Part shown: positions 9,053 through 17,255 of the stretch, piece after piece
Layout: each line of letters starts with the position of its first letter
How positions within the stretch are numbered: the stretch's first letter is position 1
NCBI GenBank assembly: GCA_004764695.1
Contig: SMSO01000014.1
Span: forward strand, 1,749,148-1,813,147
Source: Schizochytrium sp. TIO01
Lineage: Eukaryota; Sar; Bigyra; Thraustochytrida; Thraustochytriidae
Length of the DNA: 64,000 nt
Direction of reading: 5' to 3'
The notes under the pieces: model-generated
What the model saw: only the letters and a program-made list of their open reading frames with translations
The model's database searches: none
What the model was told of the DNA's origin: nothing
Made by a program: the position numbers and the translations under genes

Positions 9053-11506
9053 TCAGGGTTTGATATTCTCCGACACAGTAATCCAGCCGGTACGCTGACG
9101 ACCAGAGGGAGCCCAAAGATGCAAAAGCTTGCCAGGGCCAACCCCAGCAAAACTTTCGTCCTTATCACCCTCTGTTTTTGAAGTAGAACCATCTGAGTCT
9201 TGCATAGCATTATCAGTGGCAGATGTTCCAGCAGGGCGAGGAGAATTTGACGCACTAGCGTCACCACTGGCGGTTGAAACCCCGTCTTGCTGATCTTCGG
9301 CCATGGCCGCTTCCTCTGCCGCGGCAGCGTTTGCATCTTCATCGTTGTCATCAAGATCCTCTTCCATACGAATCTTGACCTTTTTTCGCGAAGCAGCCTC
9401 TCCAGTAGCTTTAGGAGGAGCAGGGGGTTCTGCTGCGACAGGGTTGAATCTTGCATGTGGAAGCATTGTCTCGACCATGTTATGAACATAGTTGTGTGCA
9501 TATAGATGTGGACCTCCGTCAGCATTTTCTCGGCGAAGAAATTCAAAGTGTACATCGGATGTGCGCTGGTGGCGAATTTCGACCTTTTCCCATGTAATCT
9601 TGCCTGATTTATTTTTCCGGCCCTTACGACAGATCAGAAGGGTGTCTTTAGACTGGCGGATGTATGGGCTCGATTCGCAGTAGAAGTCGTTGTGTACGTG
9701 CTGCTTAACACAAACTGCATTTTCGACATAGTGCAGATCCATCTTCTCGAGAGCACGCAAGACGCGCAGAATCAAATGTTTTGGGGTCCAGATGTAGACG
9801 AAACCGGACGGGAGGAGTCCCTTCCTATTGAGTTTCAGCTTGAGGAGGTCCTCTGGTTCGATACCGCTGGGAATGTTATTAGGATTGGGCTCTTCAGAGT
9901 CACATACTAGTTTGCGACCATCCTTCCACGGCGGGCTGAGAACAATACCTTCAAGAGGGGCTCGGTTGCCAACAATCGAGAGAAGATCTGCATTAAGAAT
10001 GCAGTCGACCTGTGCATGTTTAGAGCATTTGGGTACCTCTGCTTTCATTGTAAAGTTATCTTCGTCAATGCAGACCTCGTCAGGACGCCATGTGGTGTGC
10101 CGATGCACCGCTGACTTTGGGCGATAAGGTGCGATACGTTTGGCCCATGATGGCGTAATTTCCCTCGGAATGCGAGTGTACATAATTGCATTCGGGTCAA
10201 ACATGCGAATTTTCTTTAGCCCAGTCACAAAGCGACCAGATTTGTCAGCCACAAAAGCAATGTGGGTAACACCGTTAGCAACAATCTTGGATACTGAGGT
10301 GGTTCGGTTCGAGGGCATGGCTAGCCTTGGTGCACGGACGCGAGCTTGCTTCTTCTTGCCAAATAGCTCGTCCCAGAGCTCATCATCAGTACCATCTCCA
10401 AAAAGAAAGACTCTTTCTCCAGACTCATTCTCGTGAGTGGTCACATGTCCCATTTCCCAACCGTCATCGTCATAGTAGTAATCGTCGCCCATCTTGTGTT
10501 GACGTGTGGCAGCCTCCACAGTGAAGTTCGAAGTTTGTCTAAAAACCTCGAGCAAGGCTGCCCTATCCAGCACGTTTTCCTCCTCCATCGGTTTACTCTG
10601 GCCTTCAGGTGTTGCTTCTGCTCCCTCAGCATTGGTCTTCACCACATCGCCTTCTGCGCAATTCGAATTTTCAATCGGCGATACCGCTGCGTCTCCTGCT
10701 GCATTTGTTGTTATTGCCGTAGAACTCTCCTGATGCTGATTAGCGTTGCTGGGATCATTACTCTGTGAACTCTGTTGGTTTTGGCTGGTCTCGCGATCCC
10801 TCTTAAGTCTAGCCTCAATCTCTTCGAGACGCTTGAACTTGGCCTCAATCATCTCCGGCGTTTCGTATTCCTCCACATATCCCACAAACAGGGTTGGATC
10901 CAGCACTTGCATAGTTTCATTTCGCCGTCTTTTAGGAGGCCTTGTCCTCGTCGATGTCCTTCTTGAGCCTGCCGCGGTCGAATTCAATGCTGCCATCGTC
11001 GATGCTGTCGTCGAGGTTTTTCTAGGGGCCGCCCTCCGACGGGGCGCCGTTGATGTGGTTTTGGCTTTGGTAGGTTTCTTTGCAGACGTGGTTCGGGCCG
11101 GAGGTTTCTTAGTACTAGCAGTGTTTCTCTTACTGAGGTCTTCATTAACCTTCTCCAAATCCTCCCGCTCAATCTTTTCGGGTGCTGGATCAACATTGTA
11201 GATTATGGTTGTCGAAGGCGCAGGCGCTGACAGCGAGAAGCCTCGCGTGGTAGCGAGTTTAGGTTTGGTCGCGGCTTTTGCTTTATCCTCAACTCTTTCC
11301 TGTAGATTGTCACCTGGTGCAGTAGCTATACCCGTCGCAGATTCTGTGGATGTCATCTTGATGTGCAAAGATATTTCACTTTTGAGATCACACGATGATG
11401 AAGGTGAAGATGAGGATGAAGTCGAGTCACCAGTGCCGGTTATGGCACTGAGAGCTAGCCGGGGAGATCCGGGGAGGTCCCGAGGCGCATCAACGCGCTT
11501 GCTCAT
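9053..11506 (-). CDS. MT-A70 family (METTL14-like) RNA/DNA adenine-methyltransferase homologue
   Basis: 817 residues from ATG at 11506 (an in-frame TTG lies six codons upstream). The first 230 residues are Ser/Thr/Lys-rich and disordered, then a coiled segment (VEEYETPEMIEAKFKRLEEI). The MT-A70 core covers about 430-690: EGIVLSPPWKD holds the motif-IV position, followed by GFVYIWTPKHLILRVLRALE and CESSPYIRQSKDTLLICRKG. After an acidic, Ala-rich insert of about 140 residues the protein ends LLHLWAPSGRQRTGWITVS, matching the C-terminal LFGR...PGWLTVG segment of METTL14. MT-A70 proteins make N6-methyladenine, usually as METTL3-METTL14 heterodimers. Here the catalytic DPPW is SPPW (Ser524), so it may be a non-catalytic RNA-binding partner, as METTL14 (EPPL) is. 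The family call is firm; the catalytic state is inferred. Confidence 0.9.
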   Translation of the reverse strand: MSKRVDAPRDLPGSPRLALSAITGTGDSTSSSSSPSSSCDLKSEISLHIKMTSTESATGIATAPGDNLQERVEDKAKAATKPKLATTRGFSLSAPAPSTTIIYNVDPAPEKIEREDLEKVNEDLSKRNTASTKKPPARTTSAKKPTKAKTTSTAPRRRAAPRKTSTTASTMAALNSTAAGSRRTSTRTRPPKRRRNETMQVLDPTLFVGYVEEYETPEMIEAKFKRLEEIEARLKRDRETSQNQQSSQSNDPSNANQHQESSTAITTNAAGDAAVSPIENSNCAEGDVVKTNAEGAEATPEGQSKPMEEENVLDRAALLEVFRQTSNFTVEAATRQHKMGDDYYYDDDGWEMGHVTTHENESGERVFLFGDGTDDELWDELFGKKKQARVRAPRLAMPSNRTTSVSKIVANGVTHIAFVADKSGRFVTGLKKIRMFDPNAIMYTRIPREITPSWAKRIAPYRPKSAVHRHTTWRPDEVCIDEDNFTMKAEVPKCSKHAQVDCILNADLLSIVGNRAPLEGIVLSPPWKDGRKLVCDSEEPNPNNIPSGIEPEDLLKLKLNRKGLLPSGFVYIWTPKHLILRVLRALEKMDLHYVENAVCVKQHVHNDFYCESSPYIRQSKDTLLICRKGRKNKSGKITWEKVEIRHQRTSDVHFEFLRRENADGGPHLYAHNYVHNMVETMLPHARFNPVAAEPPAPPKATGEAASRKKVKIRMEEDLDDNDEDANAAAAEEAAMAEDQQDGVSTASGDASASNSPRPAGTSATDNAMQDSDGSTSKTEGDKDESFAGVGPGKLLHLWAPSGRQRTGWITVSENIKP

Positions 11507-11985
11507 GAAGGAGTCCACCGACAACTCAGCCTGCCTTGCAAGCAGGACTCGATGAATAGACGGATGAAGTAAAGAGCGAGAAAACTGAAGAGTGATAGAT
11601 GGAGGCAGATCTCGAGGTCACCAACCTCACCTCGGCGACTGAAGTGATTTTAGGAGAAGATAAAATTCGAAAGGCCAATGTCAATTCACTACTGCACCTA
11701 ACGCCTACCCAATTGCATGTGTGGCTTGCCTTGCCAACGGAAGGGTTGCGCTTTGCAAGCAAGGACTAGAGAAGCGCAATCCGATGAACGAGGAACTGCC
11801 ACGAGGAAAGAAGGCCACAAAACAAGTCGAAGCCAACCCAGCCGCCCGACAGCTGCAGAACGCTGACTGCTAGGTACTGCTCCTGACTGCCGAGCAGTCA
11901 GAGGTCCTCTTGATCGCTTATCAGTCAGGAAGAGATTTGACTGCTCAAGTGAACCCAACTTTTATAATTCTATGTTTTATTCTTT

Positions 11986-12040
<55 letters not shown>
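11986..12040. repeat. (CTTT)n microsatellite
   Basis: About 14 near-perfect tandem CTTT units, all pyrimidine on the + strand, about 480 bases upstream of the MT-A70 start codon. Confidence 0.95.
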
Positions 12041-12164
12041 GTCTTATTTTTAGATTTGAGGAGATGTAACGTAAAGAATGAAACCAGAGGCAGAGGCAGC
12101 GAAATAGATGTGTCCTGATATGCCTCGCAGCAGCGATTTGTGGCACCTCTCGACAGCTCTTTCT

Positions 12165-12189
12165 TTCTGAAAGAAGGCTTCTTTCAGAA
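12165..12189. repeat. Perfect inverted repeat, 11-bp stem with 3-base loop
   Basis: TTCTGAAAGAA (12165-12175), loop GGC, TTCTTTCAGAA (12179-12189). It would form a tight hairpin in RNA or a cruciform in DNA. Its role is unknown. Confidence 0.7.
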
Positions 12190-12815
12190 GAAGGTTGTTG
12201 AATGTTGATGCATGCTTTTCTTCGTACTATCTGGGTTTCTTTTCTTTTTTCTTTTGCGACCTAACCACGGAATTCGGCAATGCACCTTAATAAGAGGCCA
12301 TGTTTTTGTGCGAACGATTAAGGCGATAATCGACGATCTGCCTAACGACGAGCGGCCAAAACGTCTCCCGAGTCCCAGGCGAAAGGAGCTTCGTCTTCTC
12401 AGAACTCATCAAAATAGGGAAGCCACGCTCGAACTCAAAAGTACACGTTCAATCAGCGCCCACGAAGCTTGACAAGCAATATAACGAACAGCTCAAGCAA
12501 GAGGCCTCGTTTCCATGTTTTGGCTCTTTGTCATATATTTGTAAAGAGAATATAAAATAAATGCTAGTGATGATAATTCTTTCTGCATTAAAAGTTTTGC
12601 CAACTTTTATAACTACCATGTCTGCCATATAAACTCCCTTTCAAGAGCGGTCGTTAGGTTTGCGATAAAAATATTTCTCTATAAAACTTTTCTTTTCTCT
12701 TTCCTCTTTAGGGGTTCTGAAAGTATTTTGAAGATAACTACGGATTGCATATAAAGGAGCATAGAGAAAGGTAAAAATGAATTAGTTTTTATTCGAAAGA
12801 ACTTGAAAATAATTT

Positions 12816-13088
12816 TTATACGAAGTTCACGAATTGTAAATTGAAACACTTGATCAAAGCAATCAAAACCATCACAGCTCCGTCGAGGACAGCGAGCAGA
12901 GTGGCAAGGCGTGGGTAGGCGGCAGCTTGCCCTAGCGCTGAGATCGCACGAGTTGCTGAAGAGTTCTGAAGCAGCTCCAGGTTAGTCTTGCTGCGGGCAA
13001 GACCGAGATCGGTAACCAAGTACAGAACCAAGTGCTCGAGGACGGCAACGACGACGGCCAGTACAAGAGCAAGGAAGCGCATTTGCAT
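12816..13088 (-). CDS. Small membrane protein, unrecognised
   Basis: 90 residues from ATG at 13088, with an alternative ATG two codons in (13082). There are two hydrophobic segments, at about residues 5-28 (LALVLAVVVAVLEHLVLYLV) and 63-83 (TLLAVLDGAVMVLIALIKCF), joined by a polar loop, which suggests a hairpin in a membrane or a signal anchor. The body uses mostly C- and G-ending codons (CTC, GTC, GCC, CGC) while the flanking DNA is AT-rich, which argues for a real, fairly well expressed gene. It is divergent from the CAF-1 gene with only 104 bases between the start codons, so the two probably share a promoter. The first helix loosely resembles DUF1304-type proteins, but the rest does not; I give no function. 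Confidence 0.55.
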   Translation of the reverse strand: MQMRFLALVLAVVVAVLEHLVLYLVTDLGLARSKTNLELLQNSSATRAISALGQAAAYPRLATLLAVLDGAVMVLIALIKCFNLQFVNFV

Positions 13089-13192
13089 TCAGCAGCTAAG
13101 CTGCAGGTTTTGAGACGAGGACTTTCTTCTATCCCCCTGCAAGACCGAAGGAAGTAAGGAAGGACAGATCTGGACACAGTTCCACTGAGACC

Positions 13193-16100
13193 ATGTTTGC
13201 AAAGCGCATGACAACGCCGACGAAGAAAAAAGAAGCAACCGAGGATGAGGTAGACCTTACTGGCGACCAAGCTTCGACAAAATCGCCTGGAAAATCCAAA
13301 ATCGGCGACATTAGCCAAATTAAGTCCCCAGCAGCGACAAAGGACTCAACGCCAAATGCAAAGAAACCGGCCAAATCAATCATGTCATTTTTCCAAAAGC
13401 GGACACCGGGGCAGCCTACAAATAGCAACACGAACCAAAAGCGCGTGGCATCTGCTGTAATCGTCTCTAAAGATAAATCTGCAGATGCAACAAACCCGAA
13501 CAAAAGAGCTAAACTCGCGGAACAGAGCAATGCCAAAGAGGAGCTTGAAAACAAAGTCACAGACCCTGAGGAAACGATTCGTGAAGATCCAGAGGACAAG
13601 CCTTCCAAATCAACAAGATCAGACTTCAAGACCAGAAGCTCACGTAGACTTCGCGTAACCGTGCAAGAACACAAAAAAGAAGCTATGCATGAGGACAGTG
13701 ACAGCGAGTTTGAGCATGACGACGTTATTGAGAGGCCGAAGGATAGCGAAAGTGACAGCGAGAGCGAGAGCGGAAGTGGAAGCGATGGGTGGCTTGTAGG
13801 TGACGACGAGGAAGAGGATCACGAGGAAAATGAGAGCACTGTGGATCCCGACAATAAGGACTCTAGTGCTGACAAAAAGGTCTCTGAAAGCAAAAACAAA
13901 GATGATGTGGTTGTCGTTGTTGACATGGAGGATGCCAACAGTAATGATATCATCAATGATAACGCTGAAGAGGAGGACAGCAGCGCTAGTGAAGGCATGG
14001 AAGTTGATGATAACGAAAGCTCGGCCAATGAAAGCGATGCAAATGATGATGAGGACGATGAGGACGACGTCGACGACGACGATGATGATGAAAACGAGGA
14101 CGGGGACGAAGAAGAGGAAGAGGAAGAGGAAGAGGAAGAGGAAGAGGAAAATAACGAAAAGGACATCAACTCCGATGACAAAGTTAAAAAGCCTTACAGA
14201 GGCCGACCTAAACGTGTTAGATCACATTTGCTCGCTCCTAAGGTTGATATGAGCGATATTGCTGTCACCAACCTCGCCAATTGCGCCTACCGTGGAATTT
14301 TGGAAGCCAAAAAGAAAGGCGAGATCATTCAGGAGGCAAGAGAAAGCTATGTCAAGATGGAGCCTGAAAAACGTTTTACACTCAAGGAAGCTAATATCCA
14401 GCTAGCCTACATGTCAGACTTTACTAAGAAGAAGAATGATACCGAACGCCGCTGGTGGCTCAAGGAGGAGTTTGCGAATCTCGTAGAAAAGGAGCTTCGC
14501 AAGAGTGTCGACGAAAAAATGGATGACTACATTCGTGAACTTCTAAAAGCCAAGCGCGCGGCCAAGAGAGCAAAGTCAAAATCCAAGCGTAAGTCTGACT
14601 CCGATTCTGAAATAGGCTGTAAAAAGGCCCGAAAGGATAGTGACTCCGCTGGTACAACAGCAGCTGCTGCTGCTAAGCCCCCACCTCCGGCTGACCTTAC
14701 TGAAGATGATGATCCACGGATTGGTACCCACAAAGGCCACTTTGAGTCCTGGCTGGCCGACGCTCGTAAAATTATTGGTGAATCGTGTGTTACTGATGAA
14801 GAAATGCCGCAGAAACTCCCACTGGACAAGACACCGGAGGACTTCACCGATGATGCTACGCAAAAACTCCTCGCATGTATGATTCAGGGTCGATGTGAGA
14901 CGCTCGAACTTCTTGCGGAGCACATTGCAAAACAACTCTGTACAGAAAACTCAACTGATCTTCAAGACCGCATTCTCCTCCTCGCAGAGCGCAAGGCGCA
15001 CGGAGTTAAGGACCAGAGAGCCATCGCGAAATCTGACTCGAATCCTGACGCGCTTTGGCGATGGGAGGTCGTCAACCAAGCTCTTCTACCTGAAGACTGT
15101 CAAAAGACTCTCACAGATAATCGACGTCGTATGTTTCATTTCTCTCGTCGTATTGGTGCAGTGTCTAGGCTTCTCAAATCTCTTCGGAAAAATCACAACG
15201 AAATAAAAGAAACCCGCATTGCCAAAGATCTAGAGCTTGTCGAAAAGTACCTTCGTGAAGATGAGGTCGCACGCCAACGCGATGCTGAAAAGCAGGAACG
15301 TGTTGCGGCAAGAGAAGAGGAGAAAAAACGCAAGGAATTGGAGCGCGAGCAGCAGAAACGTGTACGTGAAGAAGCCAAGGCTCAAGAGAAGGCTAAGCTG
15401 GAGCGGAAGAAGGGCGTACCTCTTACAAACTTCTTCTCCGTCAAGGCCCAATCAGCTTCCACTTCAAGCACGAACGCGAATGGTGCAGCATCCCCTGCCA
15501 AAAAGGATGTTGCTTCAGAGGATGACGAACGTGCTCGGATGGCTGCAAAGATTGATGAGGCTCTACAAAGGCCAGAAGAGGCTCTGGTTTTGACAGACTG
15601 GGTCAAACGTCTTGTTGCAAAAAGACCTCGTGCAACGTCCCCTAGCCCTCTTCCCAAAGAACTTCAAAATGACCCAGTTGCTATTGCTAAGCAGAGCCGT
15701 AAAAAGCTTCTCCACTTTGGCGAGAACCGTCGTCCTCCTTACTTCGGTACTTTTCGGAAGAGGAGTGCACATGTTACAGCCCGCCGCCCCTTTGCAATGG
15801 ATGAATCTCTGGACTATGACATCGACAGCGATCTTGAATGGCAAGAAGATCCCGAAGATGCCGAAAGTCTTGGTGGAAGTGACGCTGCTTCAGAAAATGA
15901 TAAGGACCTTGATTACCAAGATGGTTGGTTGATGCGAGATGAAGATGTTGTTTACGCCTCCGATGCCATGGATAACGACGAATATGAAGATCCTGCTACG
16001 AGCGGCACTCATGAAAAGACCCAACCGGCTCGTGGTGCTCGTCGCTACGCTGTTGGTATCGTCTATGACCGCGAACGCATCGAGGCTGCGGATGACGGTA

Positions 16101-16747
16101 CAGATCCTGCAACGAACCTTTCGTCATATCCTGTCAAAGCTCTTCCCCTTTCGCACATTACTACTTATGAGCAAGCTGTGGCCTACCTTGAGGAGCCTTT
16201 ATCTCTCGAGCCACCTAACGAAACTGAAATCGCCAAGGAAATGTTGTCAAAGGCAGACTTAAAGTTGTTAAAGCAAAATGAAAAGGTCGCGCAGAAAGCT
16301 GCTGCGCAAAAGGCTGCTGCCCAGAAGAAGATTGAGCAAGATGAGAAGAAACGCCAAGAACAAGCTCTTCTGGCTGATGGTATTGTGGACATCACAACAA
16401 GTTCCACAGGTTCGCCGAAGAGGTCTCAAGCTACTGCACCACTTGCATCTACGCCGGGCTCGAAAAAGGATGGCCAGACAGAGTTGTTCCCAGAGATCTT
16501 CATGTCTGTGCTAGTAACAAATGTGCAAGGCTCAGATCTCATGCTGAAGAAGCTTACGCAGCTTGTCCAGGAAGAAATCGACAAGACACTGATGAAAGCA
16601 TACGTGGAAAACGATTTCAAGGGTGATAAGGGTAAACCACCAACCCAAACCTGCATCAAGGCAACAATCCAGGAGGTCGCTAAAAAGCCGAAGCGAGCTA
16701 GCTGGCAAGTCGAGCCCGATGTCCTTGCAAAGTACGCCGCTAAGTAA
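13193..16747 (+). CDS. CHAF1A: Chromatin assembly factor 1 large subunit (CAF-1 p150/CHAF1A)
   Basis: 1184 residues from ATG at 13193. CAF-1 deposits H3-H4 behind replication forks and docks on PCNA. Visible parts in order: a PCNA-binding PIP-like motif (KSIMSFFQKR, 61-70); very acidic Ser/Glu/Asp stretches (about 160-330); a conserved helical middle region of unknown role; a KER coiled coil of Lys/Glu/Arg repeats (about 680-740); a second PIP-like motif (GVPLTNFF, 741-748); the ED/p60-binding block (LLHFGENRRPPYFGTF, about 840-860), followed by DYDIDSDLEWQEDPEDAESL, nearly the human DYEVDSDEEWEEE; and a C-terminal winged-helix-like segment (about 1095-1184). The order matches animal and yeast orthologues. 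The poly-Glu tract comes from a GAGGAA repeat at about 14107-14150. The protein is nuclear by inference. Confidence 0.95.
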   Translation: MFAKRMTTPTKKKEATEDEVDLTGDQASTKSPGKSKIGDISQIKSPAATKDSTPNAKKPAKSIMSFFQKRTPGQPTNSNTNQKRVASAVIVSKDKSADATNPNKRAKLAEQSNAKEELENKVTDPEETIREDPEDKPSKSTRSDFKTRSSRRLRVTVQEHKKEAMHEDSDSEFEHDDVIERPKDSESDSESESGSGSDGWLVGDDEEEDHEENESTVDPDNKDSSADKKVSESKNKDDVVVVVDMEDANSNDIINDNAEEEDSSASEGMEVDDNESSANESDANDDEDDEDDVDDDDDDENEDGDEEEEEEEEEEEEEENNEKDINSDDKVKKPYRGRPKRVRSHLLAPKVDMSDIAVTNLANCAYRGILEAKKKGEIIQEARESYVKMEPEKRFTLKEANIQLAYMSDFTKKKNDTERRWWLKEEFANLVEKELRKSVDEKMDDYIRELLKAKRAAKRAKSKSKRKSDSDSEIGCKKARKDSDSAGTTAAAAAKPPPPADLTEDDDPRIGTHKGHFESWLADARKIIGESCVTDEEMPQKLPLDKTPEDFTDDATQKLLACMIQGRCETLELLAEHIAKQLCTENSTDLQDRILLLAERKAHGVKDQRAIAKSDSNPDALWRWEVVNQALLPEDCQKTLTDNRRRMFHFSRRIGAVSRLLKSLRKNHNEIKETRIAKDLELVEKYLREDEVARQRDAEKQERVAAREEEKKRKELEREQQKRVREEAKAQEKAKLERKKGVPLTNFFSVKAQSASTSSTNANGAASPAKKDVASEDDERARMAAKIDEALQRPEEALVLTDWVKRLVAKRPRATSPSPLPKELQNDPVAIAKQSRKKLLHFGENRRPPYFGTFRKRSAHVTARRPFAMDESLDYDIDSDLEWQEDPEDAESLGGSDAASENDKDLDYQDGWLMRDEDVVYASDAMDNDEYEDPATSGTHEKTQPARGARRYAVGIVYDRERIEAADDGTDPATNLSSYPVKALPLSHITTYEQAVAYLEEPLSLEPPNETEIAKEMLSKADLKLLKQNEKVAQKAAAQKAAAQKKIEQDEKKRQEQALLADGIVDITTSSTGSPKRSQATAPLASTPGSKKDGQTELFPEIFMSVLVTNVQGSDLMLKKLTQLVQEEIDKTLMKAYVENDFKGDKGKPPTQTCIKATIQEVAKKPKRASWQVEPDVLAKYAAK

Positions 16748-17255
16748 CAATATCTTCATCGCATTCAACCGTGCCATAGAATAAACTAGCTAGTCGTAGT
16801 GGCAGAGAAGGTCGTTCTAAGCTGCTGCTGTAAATCGAAAGAAATTTTATGATTTTGCATCTCTATTCAAGTTCACAAATTAATACTCGTGTCTTTGAGG
16901 ACCAGACCGAAGGTACGGCACGATAAACATGCTCTACTGCTTGGAATCCAAACACCTAGTAGTCACCTCAGGCGACCGGTCCAACCATGGTGGGTTATAC
17001 TGTAGAACGTTTCAACCTAAACAAAGTTTAAATGTAAAATACTCTCCATTTCATTCGTCTATATAGGACTTACAGTGCTATAATAGAGCACTTCGCGATT
17101 TAAAGAAAAGATAAGAAAATAACTTTACTACATGATTTCATAATACGAAAGCGTGGAATGTACGTAAAAAGCCAGTTTCGTCGGTAATGCAAGTTGTTGA
17201 AAAGATTCAGTTGCATCAAATTACTTAAAGACTGAATTGTGAATGATCGCGTAGT
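16748..17255. other. Intergenic spacer between convergent genes
   Basis: A 508-base AT-rich spacer that holds the 3' flanks of CAF-1 and of the giant helical-repeat gene. It contains one copy of the motif CACCTAGTAG (16953-16962). No gene seen. Confidence 0.6.

Larger units (their letters stand above)
11507..12815. other. Intergenic region with microsatellite and hairpin
   Basis: Upstream region of the MT-A70 gene and 3' flank of the small membrane-protein gene. It holds a CTTT array (11986-12040), a perfect hairpin (12165-12189) and AT-rich DNA. An 86-codon frame at 12212-12472 shows no coding character that I can defend. Confidence 0.55.
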
